DNA of 64,000 nucleotides from Theropithecus gelada (GCF_003255815.1 NC_037680.1:24520470-24584469), one strand, 5' to 3'. Positions 23,111 through 36,301 are shown, counted from the stretch's first letter. The notes: generated by a model from the sequence alone, not told the origin. Numbers and translations: made by a program.

Positions 23111-26054
23111 ATGATTCAGATAGTGAATTTTTCCTACTTATTTGGTATGTAAAGACTAGTATTTTAAATACTAACTTCCATGTCATGACCTCCTTAGCAC
23201 ATCACTTTCCTAGAGTAACTTACCATGGACAGCGGATTGTAAAAATCAATGAGAAACATGAAGATAACTGGTAGAACACAGGTTACACCGTCATTCTTAC
23301 ACAAGTGAAAATGATTTGTTTATAGCTTACTCCTAGGTTTCTTGGAATTTTCTTTTTAAAAAGGCAACAAATATTTGTACTATCAGTTAGACTTTAAAAA
23401 GTATTGTTCAGAAAGAGAAAATGTATTTGTAAAATCCATTTAGTCAAGTTGAGTATTTTGAAAGATGTTGCTGTCATCACCATGGGCCATTTGGTTCACC
23501 TGCTAATTCCCAAGAATGTGTATATAGCAAAAGGTCTCTGCCCGAGGCAGTCCCTCCTAATGCTGGAGCCAAATCGGTGGAATGGATTGGATACACATAA
23601 ATGTTTTGTCACCTTTCTAGTACTGGAGAGCTTAAATTGCTGAACATTTCATTCTCTTTCGTGGCTGAGAAATGTGTGTTCTTTATTATGAAGGGTTTAG
23701 GGATTGTATACTGTGTAATAGCTCAGATGAGTGAAAACAAATTTAAATATCAGCAATGAACTGACTTATACTTTACATGTTGCAAATACTCTTAGAAACA
23801 GTATGGGGCCTTATTAAGTTTGAACCTCAGGTCTTTCAACTTCCCTGAGAAAAGAGAACAAATGGTAACTGCATGAGAAAGTAAGTAACTAACGTTTGTG
23901 ATTTCCCACTTCAGCTCAAGCCCAGATATTTTTGTCAGTTGTTAATTACAGTCATATTTCTCTAAAGCATTTTCTTTTTTAAGGATTAAAAAAAGGAAGA
24001 ATTTCAAGGAGAAAGGCTACACCATGCGATATAGGTTCACATTTCTCTGAGTGGAGAAGAAACTATCAGGGTGAAGGCGATGGGCAGGGTCACTTGCTGG
24101 AGAACGGGGAGCTGGCACTTAGTTAGAGTTGATGGAAGTGGAAATCAGACTGGGATAAAGTCAAGAAGTCGGACTAGATCAAGATTCAAAGCAGAAAATG
24201 GCAAGAATGCTGGCTTGACAGTGGGATGTCACAGGGGAGAGATGAGAAGAAAATATGGTGGGATGCAATTGTGTTCATTAGACCAAGAACATGTGTTCAA
24301 TATCACATTCAGGGCTCTTCTCTTTTGCCAGGTACTTACTTGTATATGATTGTATATTAATTCCCTGTGTCTCTAATATTGTGAATATTCTTCCTGTAAC
24401 TCATACAACTAGCAGATTTCTGGCTTAAAGACAGAAAGGAAGGGTAGCATTTTTACATGAGGAGGGATTAAGGCAGAGAGAAGTAAATTGATTGAAGATT
24501 CTATAATTAAATTACTAATGGTATCTGCATTAGGGCCACATTTCCTACCCCTTCATTCTGTATTATTTCTAGAATCTTTGCACTGGATTTGACCACAGAG
24601 AATTGCACTGGATTTGACCAGAGAAGTCATTTAGTCCAGATTTTTATCATTTGGTCCACCTTTCCTTGGAGATTAAACTACTGAGCTGGCACTGCACCCA
24701 CCCACCTTGGCTTTAGCCTGATAATTCCCCTCGGGGTGAGTGGTAGTTCCCATGGAGAACACTAAGCAGGTGGTTTTGTTGCACATTGAGCCCTGGACTT
24801 CCCTGAAATGCCTTGAAATGTCAGTTACTGTTTTGATTGCTTTTTTATTTTTCTATCCGGACACTTGTTGACAGGAAACTCTGTGGCCACCATTCATTGC
24901 ATTTAAGAAATCAAACAACCACAAACTGTCACTGTCACTTTCATTTCCTGTCATCATTCATTTTCTTGAGCTGCTACTAGTTTATCAGTGTAGCTGGATG
25001 TCCCATGTTCCTGGGCATTGGGGAGGAAAGACTGTAGGTATGTGCAGGTGCTGAAAAAAGATGTGAGAAGAACGCAGTAAACACTTGCAACCTCACTCCT
25101 GGCTTTCCGTTTATGTCATTCACCTGTGGGTTTAGAAATGTTTTATGTTTCTAGGATCAAATGGAAATCCTAGCCTTATTGCTGTAGGATTTTCTTAAAC
25201 CTCCCAAAGTAGTTAAAGACTCTCCCTAGCTTCACTTTGTTTGTTGTAGCATGTGTAGGAGTGATGCAAGGCAGGCTTAACTGCTTCCATCAGCAGCTCC
25301 AGGAGAAAGTTTTGTGATGGTAAGAACTGGATTTTGTTGTCCTTCACGAGGACCTTTCTCCCAGCTGTTTCTATATAAATGTATGTCTCTATAGCTCATA
25401 GAAGTATCAGGAAACAGGTGTTTTTCTATTAATAGCTAAGATGCATCAAAGGAAGGAGAAGGTACAGCAGTATGTGAAAATCAGGTGGTCCACGGTTGAA
25501 TACTTTGTACACAATAACTAATCACTCAAAGCTTATATCTATTTATAATAAACTCTATAATTACAAACCAGGTGGCTGTGGTTAGGAGATTGTGGGGTTT
25601 TTTAACAGGTTACTTGACTCGCCATTACAGCTTTAGAGGAGACATGTCCACCTGGGTAGTGGGTGATGTGGCACGTGTCAGCCTATAAACGGCACATATG
25701 TGCTTTGTCTTAGCTTCCTTTGTGCTGTCTTCTGAGTCTGTGTGCATCAAACTTGTATTCTACAAATCTCCTTGTCCATTGGCAAATATAATACCCAGAA
25801 AATGTTACATAAAGTTCTGTGGGCTTTGAGTTCAGAAGTTTTGCTATACTTTTTCCTGAAGAATATTATGTAGAATTGATACAAATTGGAGTTTGCTGAT
25901 GCAATACTTTGAAGTCCAAGATGTCATCTGACCAGTTAACTCTGTGTCTATAGAGTCTTCACTTTTTCCTTACCATTTGCTTCAGAATTCATAAGAGATG
26001 ATTTGAATAGTGATATAATGAACATGAAATATTGTAAAAGTGAAGTTATGAGTA
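23111..26054. other. Unassigned sequence
   Basis: About 2.9 kb with no repeat or gene I can name, apart from a 25-bp tandem duplication at 24578-24625. A long repeat-poor interval such as this is where conserved non-coding DNA would be looked for first. Confidence 0.4.
24578..24625. repeat. 25-bp tandem duplication
   Basis: TTGCACTGGATTTGACCA occurs at 24578-24595 and again at 24603-24620. The units continue as CAGAGAA and GAGAA, so the second is two bases shorter. Confidence 0.93.
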
Positions 26055-26345
26055 ATTTGTTAATTATTTATTGAGTATCTCTTATAACTAGTGACACTTT
26101 TAAGGACTGTGGGGTATATAAATAAGTGTAGAAGATGGTTCCTCTACTGAAAGAACTCTCTTCTCAACTGGGAAGATATGATGCAAAGAGAAAACGTTGC
26201 AGATGCTACTTATTCTATCACTTGCTCAGACAATATGTGCTAAAGCTAGTAAGATATGTGGGATTACTATGCAAAGGAGATTGTTTGTATTTAAAGCTTC
26301 ATGAAGAAGGTGAGATTAGAAAGATGAAATTAACAGGTAAAAAAG
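26055..26345 (-). mobile_element. L2 LINE fragment, antisense
   Basis: AATTATTTATTGAGTATCTC (~26062) then GGTTCCTCTACTGAAAGAAC (~26136) and TGGGAAGATATGA follow the reverse complement of the L2 3' region (TATTTATTGAGCACCTACTA, then a 'TCCCTGCCCTCATGGAGCTT' zone). Diverged. The 72-codon frame at 26135-26353 lies within it and is not a gene. Confidence 0.6.
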
Positions 26346-26378
26346 AACAATAAAGGGCATTTGGGTGTGGTGATTGTT

Positions 26379-27016
26379 TTAGTTTCCTATGGCTGCAAAA
26401 CAAATTATCACAAACTTTGCTGATTAAGATAACACATATTCATTCCTTCTCATTTCTGTAGGTCTGGTGTCTGGCTACACTGGGACCTCTCCTCCATGCC
26501 TCCCAAGGCTGCAGACAAGGTGTCATTTAGGCAGCATTACTCTTTGGAACTCAGGATTCTCTTCCAAACTCACATGGTTGTTGGCAGAATTCAACTCCTT
26601 GCAACTCTATGACTGAAGCTCCTATTTTCTTGCCATCTGATATCCAGGGAGCACTCTCAGCTGCCAGAGGCCTCTCTTAGGTCCTTGCCATATGGCACCC
26701 TCCGTAGACCTCTTACAGCATGACAACTTCCTTCTTTCAAGCAAGCAGGAGAGTGTCTGTTGCTTTAAACCTTCCTCTTCAGGAAGGACCTAGTCTCTCT
26801 TTTAAAGGTTTACCTGATTAAGTCCAGTCCACCCATGGTAATTGTCCTTTTAATTAATTCAAATTTGACAGATGAGTCAACCCAACTAGTATTGGAAGTA
26901 AAATTCAATCATTTTTACAAATTGTGCACACATTCAATTGGATGGGATTTCACAGGGGGTGCGTGTACACAAGGAAGTAGAAATCTCAGGGACCGTCTTA
27001 GAATTTGCATACCATG
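26379..27016 (-). mobile_element. MLT1/MST-type MaLR LTR, antisense
   Basis: On the plus strand it begins TGTTTTAGTTTCCTATGGCT (26377-26396) followed by a GCAAAACAAATTATCACAAA segment. That is the complement of the LTR 3' end in which the polyadenylation-proximal 'TTTGTTACAGCAGCCATAG...CTAATACA' lies. The other end, around TGGATGGGATTTCACAGG (~26939), fits the LTR start. Strong divergence makes the subfamily uncertain. Confidence 0.55.
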
Positions 27017-27130
27017 GTGACAGAAACAATGCAACATGGAGTGGTTTCACATAGTGTGTTGGGAACCTGGTTAGTTGAACAACGTAACTGAAGAAATCAA
27101 GTGTGAAATAATTTTGGAAATGCCAGTTTG

Positions 27131-27134
<4 letters not shown>

Positions 27135-27178
<44 letters not shown>
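27135..27178. repeat. (AC)22 microsatellite
   Basis: Forty-four bases of uninterrupted AC dinucleotide. The minus-strand frame coding alternating Cys-Val here is an artefact of this repeat. Confidence 0.97.
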
Positions 27179-27180
<2 letters not shown>

Positions 27181-27859
27181 CAGAGATAAGTACCTCAAAT
27201 ATTTAAGCCACTGTAACGAGTTATATGTTCTTAGCATTTAAATGAGAGTGCAAGGGACCTACTGTTCAGCAGACTTAATAATCTTGAGACATCTTGTCAA
27301 CTCTTCCTAAAAACTCTGATAATGACTATAGTTTACCTGTAGCTGGGATTTTTTCATTATATTGTAAAGGGTTGTGAAAAACAAAAAAGAAAAGAGAAGA
27401 AGAAGAAGGAGAAAAAAAAGAGGATGTGGTGTGGGGAAAAGACAAGGAGGAGAAGGAGGAAGAAGAATCTTTGCATGGTCTGCCAAATCTAAAATATTTC
27501 TTATGTGGCTGTTTATAGAAAAAGATGCTGTCGCCTGACTCTAACTTCTAGGCACAAAACCCGAAGGCAGTCTTCAACTTGGATATTTTAGAGGCTAAAG
27601 AAATTACCTCAAAGTTTGTGTTAAAATGCAAAATTTATGTATTGAAAGTTTATATTAAAATCCTCAGGTCTCACTTTAAACTACAGCACCCAGAAGGGTC
27701 TTGGAAAGTGTGTATATATGAGGAAGGATGTGTGTGAAAGAACTAATGAATTCTCACTTCTCTGGGTAGATATTTAACTATCCAAGTTAAATACCTCACT
27801 AGTCTGAGGCTTAGTGTATCACTTGGTCACTGTTTCAGTTCCTCTGGCAAAATTCTGTG
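27179..27859. other. Unassigned sequence with homopurine tracts
   Basis: Includes a 42-base homopurine run (27383-27424) and a 24-base one (27444-27467), made of A, GAA and GGA units. Otherwise nothing recognised. Confidence 0.6.
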
Positions 27860-30050
27860 GTCCAAAATGATAACCGATATTACTTTGTCTGAACTGAAAT
27901 TTTGCAACAATTGCTTTGTTGTGTTTATATTTTTATTTATATATTTAGAATTCACTGGGTCTTTTTTACCTGAATATGTATGTTTTCCCCGTTCTGAGAA
28001 ATTGTATTCTATCAGTGTTTTGATAATTTCAATTCTTCTGTTTTCTTTGTTCTCCTTTTTAAAAATTCCACTTATTGGTACACTTTTATTTATCTTTGAT
28101 ATTGTGTATATTCTTATTTTTCTTTACTTTATATGCCCTATCTGTGACTCAAATGTCTCCAGATATTGGTAAGAATCATCACCCATCTTAGCTACATCCT
28201 TCTTCCTGTGACCCAGAGTTTCCTCTTTCCTAATTTATCACATCATTTCTCCACTAACTTTTCATTTTCTAATACATTGCCAAATATCTTTGTTTCTCTA
28301 ATGAACCTTTTCTTAGCCTGTCTATTGTAGTGGATTTATGTTCTTTTTATTCCTTTGCATTATTTTAATTAATTTGCAGATGGGAGAAGTGGTAAACAAG
28401 TGTAGCCAATCAGACTTAACTGAAAGCCAAAATTATGCTTTTGTGAATATTTTGGTTGTGTGGACTCTTAGCATTTTAAAGTAAGTCATTCCATTGTCTT
28501 CTGGCTTTCATGACTCCTGAAGGGCAGTCTGTGGAATTTTTACCTTCATTCTTCAGGATGTCATGTGACTTTTTTCTCTGGCTGCCATCAAGATGTTTTC
28601 TTTGTTTTTTTTTTTTGTTTGTTTGTTTTGTTTTTGTTTGTTTTTTTTTAGCACGTTGAATTTGATATGTCTAGACTTTTAAAAACTCTTTTTTTTTCTT
28701 CTTGGTATCTCTGAGATTCTTGGACATGTGACTTGACAACTTGGTATGGTATCACAGCTCCTGAAGGCTCTGTTCTGTATGTTTGTATGTGTGGTTTTTT
28801 CCCATTATACTTCTCTTTGCAATTGTTTTCAGTATCGCTTGTTATTTCCACAACCATGCCACATCTATTGATGAGCTCCTCAAAGGTATTCATCTTTGTT
28901 ACTGTGTTTATCATTTCTGGCATAATAACTTGAGTCTCTTTTTAGTTTCGATTGCTCTGCTCAAATTACCCATTACGTATTGCACATTGTCAGACTTTCC
29001 CATTAGATTGTGAACACATTAATCAGAGTTATTTAAAATTATATGTCTGATAATTTAACATCTATATAATATCTGAGTCTAATTTTAATGATGGCTTTGT
29101 CTCTTAGAAGCTTGCCCCTTCACCCCTGACTTTTTTATATGTTTTATATTTTGTTTAAAGCTAGGCATTTTATATAGGATAGTAGAGACTGACGTACCAG
29201 GTTGTACGTACCTGTTCATTCTGTTAGGCGTTGGGTGAGAAAGTTGAGTTAATCTAATTGAAAGTGGAGCTGAGTATGAGTTTTGTAGTTGCTGTGGTTA
29301 CCTCAGTACACCAAAAGCTTCAACATCCTCTTTTCTAGCAATATGTTGCATTCATGATAGAGGCTGGTGTGTCAGAATTTTTTTTTTCTTCAGTTTTTAC
29401 TCTACCAACAACTTTATTGTTATCTTTTTTTGCTAAATGTCAGAGAGGGTAATCACTCTTTCAGGTTACTTGTGACATGATACATATCAGCTTGGTAGCA
29501 GAGTGTGGGGGCATATTCACTGTTATTCCAATTAAGGCTCAGTGGTAGACATCTTACACAATCGTTGTCTTTGGGTTTCATAAATGTTGCCTTTTCAGTA
29601 TTCCTTCTTTCCCTGAAATCTATATTCTGCCCCTGGCATATGTTCTTGCTCCCTCCTCAGAGATACAAGGTTTTGTTATTGTTACTTTTCCAAGTTTCAA
29701 TAAGTTTCCATAGGTACCCAAAAGGTAGCAGTATCATTGCCCTTCCCCCACAAATTAAGGCATGGTCTTATAGAGGAGATAGGGAGAAAGATCTCAGTGG
29801 AGTTTGATGCCCCTTTCTTAATAGCTATAGCTTTCTTCCTCAGTTATTGTCCATGAGAAGGACTTTCTCAGGTATCTTCCAGTATTTTCTATGAGCATGC
29901 AGTGGGGCGTGTGAAGGAAAATCTCAAAATAAGATAGAAATTTGAGGCTTTCAAGTACTTTACCCTCTTTTCCCTCCACCAACTCATCAATCATCACAGT
30001 TGAACCCTACTTACTGGTCTCTGGCTTTATGTTGCCCGAGAAAACTAGAG
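27860..30050 (-). mobile_element. Ancient L1M (L1ME/L1MC-like) 5' UTR/ORF1 region, antisense
   Basis: The plus strand matches the complement of old L1M 5' sequence: TCATTCCATTGTCTTCTGGC (28487-28506), CAAGATGTTTTCTTTG, then a GATATGTCTAGACTTTT block, GATTCTTGGACATGTGACTT and the later TCTGATAATTTAACATCT (~29046) and AGCTAGGCATTTTATATAGG (~29160). A T/G-rich tract (28597-28650) interrupts it. The outer boundaries are approximate, and the region from 27860 to 28300 is the least certain. Confidence 0.65.
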
Positions 30051-32254
30051 CTCATGTCTTATCTTTCCCTTCAGGCATTTGGCACTGACTTTGGGCCAGT
30101 TGGTTACACTAAAACCTAAGCACTTCAGCGAGTTTAAGAAAAAAAGCATACGTTTTCTATTTGCCCCAATATTTTTGTTGTTGTTGTAAGATTTTATGGG
30201 ATGTTCTTTCCAGCTCTCTACATTTCTAAGCAGAAGCAATGTCAAGATTCTTCAAATTTTAGCTGCACTTATGTAAACTGCATTGCTGCATTAGATTTAT
30301 CATCTGTATGTAACTACTTATGTTACATATTTTTCAAAGCACATTTGTTTATCCCTTAGAATTCATTCAGGTTTATGGAAACTATCATTTTCATTTCAGT
30401 GATTAGAAAAAGTGGCAAAGTAATATACTCAATAAAACAATTTAAGAACAATGCTAGATCTTTAATATCTGTTCTTTTCCTGTCTGATATGCTTTTATCA
30501 TCACTGCAACAATTTAATTTCTCCTTTTCATAAGGCGGGAGGGCCTTAATAGTTCTTTAGTCACCTGCCGAATGTCCATCACTGACTGCTGCCCAATTCA
30601 GGCCTTTGGTATTTTCAGCATTTCAAACAAATTTTATTATGGAATAGTTATTTCAAAACAGGTTAAAATTTAACCAGAAGAACTCTGTTTTCTTGGAAAG
30701 CTTAAAAGTATTACTACATTTTTCTGGATTGACAGTATAGAGATTTTACTGCAAACACCTATGGCAAGTGCCAGGTCTCATTCACCTTCCATTTTGAGGC
30801 AGCAACCTAATTGCAAGAAAGTTATAAAGAACCATAAAGTACCAAGTCATAAAATATTACTTAAATCTGTAAGTTGTCCTATGCCTTTTCCTTTATCATT
30901 TAAACCTCTCTAACTTTATTTTCTTTGTTTGGTAGGCTTACTGATGTCATAAATATACTTCATGATTATAAAACATATGTTACACAAGTAGTGATTTTGT
31001 AAATATTTAGTGGTTTAGCTAAACTGAACATTAATTGAATTTGGTAGGGGAGGATTCCATTTTTCAGAATCTTCTGATCTTTTACTCAAGGAAGTATGAG
31101 AAAAAAAATATATCTTTGAATGGTTTGCTCTTTGCATTTTGTAGTTGCTTTTGTACCTTTTTGTGTTTAAATTTCTCAAGTTATGGGTTCCTCATGAGAG
31201 CTGACACAACATAGTAAAAGATCTAGATGGATTGGCAGTAAATTTGTGGGTAGTTTTCTTTTTAATAAAGTCTTTGTAAGGTTTGTAAATGCCTTAGGCA
31301 ACTTATTCTTCTTCCTTACCCTTGTCATAAGGCCAGGTTATGAACAAAAAAGAACAAATATTTCTTACAAGAGTAGTTTATGTGTGAACAAAGCAATGCA
31401 TTTCAAGTAGCCTTTTGTTGAAAAAAACACTTAAACTTTTTTTCTGCTTCTAGTTACTGTATATTAAAGAAAATAAAAAACCAAGACCCGTAATATACTC
31501 TTATAACCTTCAGAATGTTACGAAACGTAGAGAAATTTAGCCACAGAATCTGGAGCAAAGTTCATGAATGATGTCCTGGGATTTGATCATTTTCTAATAT
31601 TTTATGACGGTCTTAGCAAACAGTGTAACAGTTAAAAAATAAAAGTGTGTGCTAATATTGGCATTATGGTGTCTCTTCCAAAAGCATCACTCTACAGTGC
31701 CAATGATGCCTTAAAATTTTCTTTTTTAAAGCTACAGCCACTTTGGCAAATTACTTGCTCCTCCTGCTCCAAATACTAACCTATAGCAATGGATGTTTTA
31801 CTGGTAAATCTAAAGACATAGCCATTGTATGCTGTTTTAATTATTTTGATGTCTGGAATTTTGAACTTCAATGTATTTGTTTAAGAAGCCTTCTCTAAAT
31901 TCTAACCCATCGTAGTCTGTAGCTATTCATTGACATAACAAGCTAATTACGTAAATTAAAAATAAAAATAAAATTTAAAAAACTTCACTCATTTCCAATG
32001 GTCATAATAGGCCTCAGGCCTCTGTAATTTGGTTTCAGGAATATAGAACATCTTCCACTCAAAGGAAAGGATCAAAAAGTGTCTGAAATCCTATGATTCT
32101 ATTTAATTAAGCTCTTCCCATTTTGTTTCAATCTGCTTAAAAATACAAACATCCCAGAAGAAGAGGGCAAAAGCACAGGTTGGTATAATTACTCCAGTCT
32201 TTCCTCTGAAAGAAGAAATATGCAAAAAGGAAGATAATTTCACCTAGCATTCCG
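30051..32254. other. Unassigned AT-rich sequence
   Basis: About 2.2 kb without recognisable repeats, RNA genes or coding potential. Confidence 0.4.
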
Positions 32255-32572
32255 AACCAAGTGACGTCGGCAAGATGGTGGGATAAGAGTTTTCTGTCAC
32301 AATCTCCAAAGTGCGCTGATTTTGGCAATGACCCATGGACCAGAATACATTTGTAGGAATCTGCAAGTTTAGCGAAGAAGATTCAGCACACCATTGGAGC
32401 AAAAATTCTACCAGCAAACACGCAAAAGAGGATAAAAAGAATAGCTTTACTTTGCCCATTTTACCACTCCTGCAAGGCTACACAGCTGAGTGCCAAGAGA
32501 GACCCCTCGGCCCATGATTTCTCTTTCAGGAAAAAAATGAGAGCATTATGAGCTGGTGCTCAGGTCCCCCAG

Positions 32573-32948
32573 TGTATTAGTCTGTTTTCACACTGCTATA
32601 AAGAACTTTCAAGACTGGGTAATTTAAAAAGAAAGAGGTTTAATTGATTTACAGTTCTGCTTGGCTGACAAGGCCTCAGAAAGCTTACAATCGTGGCAGA
32701 AGGTGAAGGGAAAGCAAGGCACCTTCTTCACAAGGGGACAGGAAGGAGAATAATTGCAGGAGGAACTACCAAACACTTATAAAAGCATCAGATCTCAAAG
32801 GAACTCACCCACTATCATGAGAACAGCATGAGGGAAACCACCACCATGATTCAATTACCTCTACTTGGTCTCTCTTTTGACACATGGGGATTAGGAAAAC
32901 TACAATCCAAGATACAATTTTGGGTGGTGACACAACCAAACCATATTA
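32573..32948 (-). repeat. MaLR 3' LTR
   Basis: Downstream LTR on the minus strand, 376 bases. It keeps a TATA-like sequence, CTTTTATAAG on the minus strand (plus strand CTTATAAAAG at 32776-32785), in the position expected for MaLR LTRs. Confidence 0.88.
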
Positions 32949-34119
32949 TTCTGCCCCGACTCATCCCAAATCTCACATCCTCACATTTCAAAATACAATC
33001 ATGCCTTTCCAACAGTTACCCCAAAGTCTTAACTTATTCTAGCATTAACTCAAAGGTCCACAGTCCAATGTCTCATTGGAGACAAGGGAAGTCTCTTCCA
33101 CCTAGGAGCCTGTAAACTCAAAACAAATTAGTTGCTTCCAAGGTACAATGAGGGTGAAGGCATTGGGCAAATGTTCCCATTCTAAGTGGGAAAAATTAAC
33201 CAAAACAAAGGGGCTACAGGTCTCACACAATTCAAAATCTGGCTGGGCAGTCATTAAATCTTAAAGTTCCAAAATTATTTCCTTTGACTCTATGTCTCAC
33301 ATCCAAGTCATGCTGAGGTAAGAGGTGGATTCCCATAGCCTTAGGAAGCTCCACCCCTGTGACTTTGCAAGGTCCAGTCCCACTCCCAGTTGCTTTCATG
33401 GACTGGCATTGAGTGTCTGCAGCTTTACCAGGAACACTGTCCAAGTTGTTGGTGGATCTACCATTCTGGGGTCTGGAGGATGGTGGCCCTCTTTTGACAA
33501 CTCCACTTGGCAGTGCCCCAGTGAGGACTCATATGTGTCTCCAACCCCACATTTCCCTTACACACTGCTCTAGCAGAGGTTCTCCATGAAGGCTCTATCC
33601 CTGCAGCAAACTTATGCCTGAACATCTAGGCATTTCCACACATCCCTTCAAATCCAGGTGGAGGTTCCCAGACCTCAATTCTTGACTTCTGTGTACCCAC
33701 AAGCCCAACACCATGTCTAAGCCACCAAGGCTTGAGGCTTTAACCCTCTGAAACAAAGGCTTGATCTGCACATTGGCCTCTTTTAGCCTTGGGTAGGGTG
33801 CAGAGCACCAAGTCCCAAGACTGTGAAGCAGCAAGGCCCTGGGCCCAGCCCATGAAACCATGTCTCCCTTCTAGGCCTCGGGGCCTGTGATGGGAAGAGC
33901 TGCTGGAAAGACCTCTGACATGCCGTGGAGACATTTTCCCCCATAGTCATGGTGAATAATGTTCGGGTCCTCATTACTTATGTAAATTTCTGCAGCAGGC
34001 TTAAGTTTTTCCCCAGAAAATGGGTTTTTCTTTTCAATCACATCATCAGGCTGCAAATTTTCCAAACTTTTATGCCATGCTTCCCCTTTAAACATAAGTT
34101 CCAATTTCAAGCCATCTCT

Positions 34120-34485
34120 TTATGAATGCATTAAACTGAACATTTTTAAGAGCACCCAGGTCACATCTTGAACACTTTGCTGTTTAGAAATTTCTTCTAC
34201 CAGATATCCTAAATCATCTCTCTCAAGTTGAATGTTCCACAGATCTCTAAGACTGGACCAAAATGCTGCCAGTCTCTTTGCTAAAGCATAGCAATAGTCA
34301 CCTTTGCTCCAGTTCCCAAGAAGTTCCTCACCTCCATCTGAGACCACCTCAGTCTGGACTTCATTGTCCATGTCACTATCAACATTTTGGTCAAAACCAT
34401 TCAACAAGTCTCCAGGAAGTTCCAAACTTTCCCATATATTTGTATCTTCTTCTGATCTCTCCGAACTGTTCCAACCTCTGCCCAT
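34120..34485 (-). pseudogene. Remnant of the MaLR gag-like open frame
   Basis: A 121-codon open frame on the provirus sense strand, near the 5' LTR where MaLR/THE1 elements carry their gag-related ORF. The composition looks protein-like (acidic N-terminal half, then a mixed segment with many Leu and Trp), and the direction agrees with the LTR orientation. It is much shorter than a whole gag-like ORF and stops after about 120 codons, so it is a broken relic. The gag assignment follows from position and orientation rather than from a visible zinc-knuckle motif. Confidence 0.5.
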
Positions 34486-34558
34486 TACTATGTTCTAAAT
34501 TCACTTCCACATTTTCAGTTATCTTTACAGCAGTGACTCACTCCCAGTACCAATTTAC

Positions 34559-34944
34559 TATATTAGTTCATTTTCACACTGCTTTAAGAACTGCCCAAGA
34601 CTGGACAATTTATAAAGGAAAGAAATTTAATTGAATCACTGTTCTCCATGGTTGGGGAGGCTTCAGGAAATTTAAAATCATGGTAGAAGGCAAAAGGGAA
34701 GCAAGTCACCTTCTTCACAAGGTGACAGGAAGGAGAATGAACACAGGAGGAACCACCAAACACTTACAAAACAAATCATCAGATTTTGTGAAAACTCATT
34801 ATTATAACAACAGTATGGAGGAAACTGACTCCATGATTTGATTGCCTCCACCTGGTCCCTCCCTTGACATGTGGGGATTATGAAGATTATGGGGATTACA
34901 ATTCAAAATGAGATTTTGGGGTGGGACATAGCCAAACCATATCA
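34559..34944 (-). repeat. MaLR 5' LTR
   Basis: Upstream LTR relative to the provirus (minus strand), 386 bases. The region equivalent to the LTR TATA box is degraded here (complement of ACACTTACAAAACAA, ~34760), unlike in the other LTR. Confidence 0.88.
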
Positions 34945-36301
34945 CCCATCTATGTGGGAAGCTGCCTAAGAGGCTCACTTCTTTCTTATACCACCAAGAA
35001 TATTGTGGGTATTAACACAGCTAAATGTCTAAGAGAGGCTGAGAGCAGGGAAGAGAGTCAGGTTTTTACAGCAGTCAAAATTTGAAACTCAATAGAGCAC
35101 TACATATACTGCTAACCTCTTCTTAGACTTCATCAGGAGGTCCAACAATGAGTCACATGAGATTCCTTGTTTGTGAGCTTCAGCCAACAGGCCCGTGGGT
35201 TCCCCCAACATTCCAAGGGCCTCACCCACAAACCTCCACCATCCCATGGCTGGCTCTCCACATCCACATATGCACCTTAGATGGTGAGTACAAGCCTTTG
35301 TAGACAGATAGTGAGCCTGTGCAGAAAATTAGCTAGATTCAGTGGGATTGGGAAAAGGCACACAAACTTTATCATTTCAGGCCACCACTCTAGGCAAAGT
35401 GAACAGAAGAATCTCAGCACACAACCTTGCTTTGGGAAATTGAGAGAAGGCATATAATTTTAAGAATTCCACACAAGAGGGAACAAAACAGGTAGAGTGG
35501 GCAAATACATAGAAAGGATTGAGAGAGTCTCAGATTCTTTCGCCATGTTGAGTGGTAAAGGTGTTTCTCTTCTGAGTCAATCAGTAAATACTGGAAGGGG
35601 TGAGTGTTTCTTTAAATACGAAGGCAGCAATGCAAAATGTCAAGAAACATTAAAAAATAAAAGGAAATATGGTACCATCAAACAAACAAACAAAAAAACA
35701 CACAAAAATTTCCAGAAACTAATCCCAAAGAAATGGAGATCTGGGAACTGCCTGACAAAGAACACAAAATAATTGTTTTAAGAAAGATCAATGAGCTAAA
35801 AGAGATTAGAGGCAGACAACTCAATGAAATGAAGAAGAAAAAATCACATGAACAAAACTAGAAGTTCAACAAAGAGACAGAAATTATTTCTTAAAATAGT
35901 GGGAAATTTTGGAGCTAAAGAATACAATGAATGAAATATAAAATGCAATGGAGAGCTCCAACAGCAGACTTGACAAGCAGGATAAAATAATCTGCAAACT
36001 CAAACACAGGTCATTTGAAATTATCCAGTCAGGGGAGAAAAAAAATAAAAAGAAAATCTTATGGGATTTATGAGAACCATCAAGGAATATGATATGTACA
36101 TTATGGGAGCTCCACAAGCAGAAGAGAGACTACAATGTTTCCCTATTGTGGGAAAGACATTGTCAAGCAGGTGCACAAGGTTCCAGAGTTTCTAAGTAAT
36201 ATCAACCAAAAGAGGATTTTACTAAGATACATTATAAAGAAATCATCAAAAATTAAAGACAAAGACAAAGTTTTGAAAGCAGCAAGAGACTTGTCACCCA
36301 T

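Larger units (their letters stand above)
32568..34949 (-). mobile_element. Complete MST/THE1-like MaLR provirus (ERVL-MaLR), minus strand
   Basis: Endogenous LTR retrotransposon with two LTRs and a ~1.6-kb internal region, inserted into the L1M 5' UTR. On the plus strand each LTR reads from TGTATTAGTCTG (mutated to TATATTAGTTC in one) to CCAAACCATATCA. The element itself therefore runs on the minus strand, since MaLR LTRs start TGATATGGTTTGGCTG and end AATACA. It is flanked by a 5-bp duplication, CCCAG (32568-32572) and CCCAT (34945-34949). MaLRs lack a pol gene of their own. The copy is defective. Confidence 0.9.

Noticed and set aside
26934..27176. Cys-Val repeat protein on the minus strand
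   Set aside because: Produced by the (AC)22 microsatellite.
28597..28650. T/G-rich tract considered as a tail-only retro-insertion
   Set aside because: No target-site duplication can be seen on its flanks; simple-sequence expansion within the L1M is enough.
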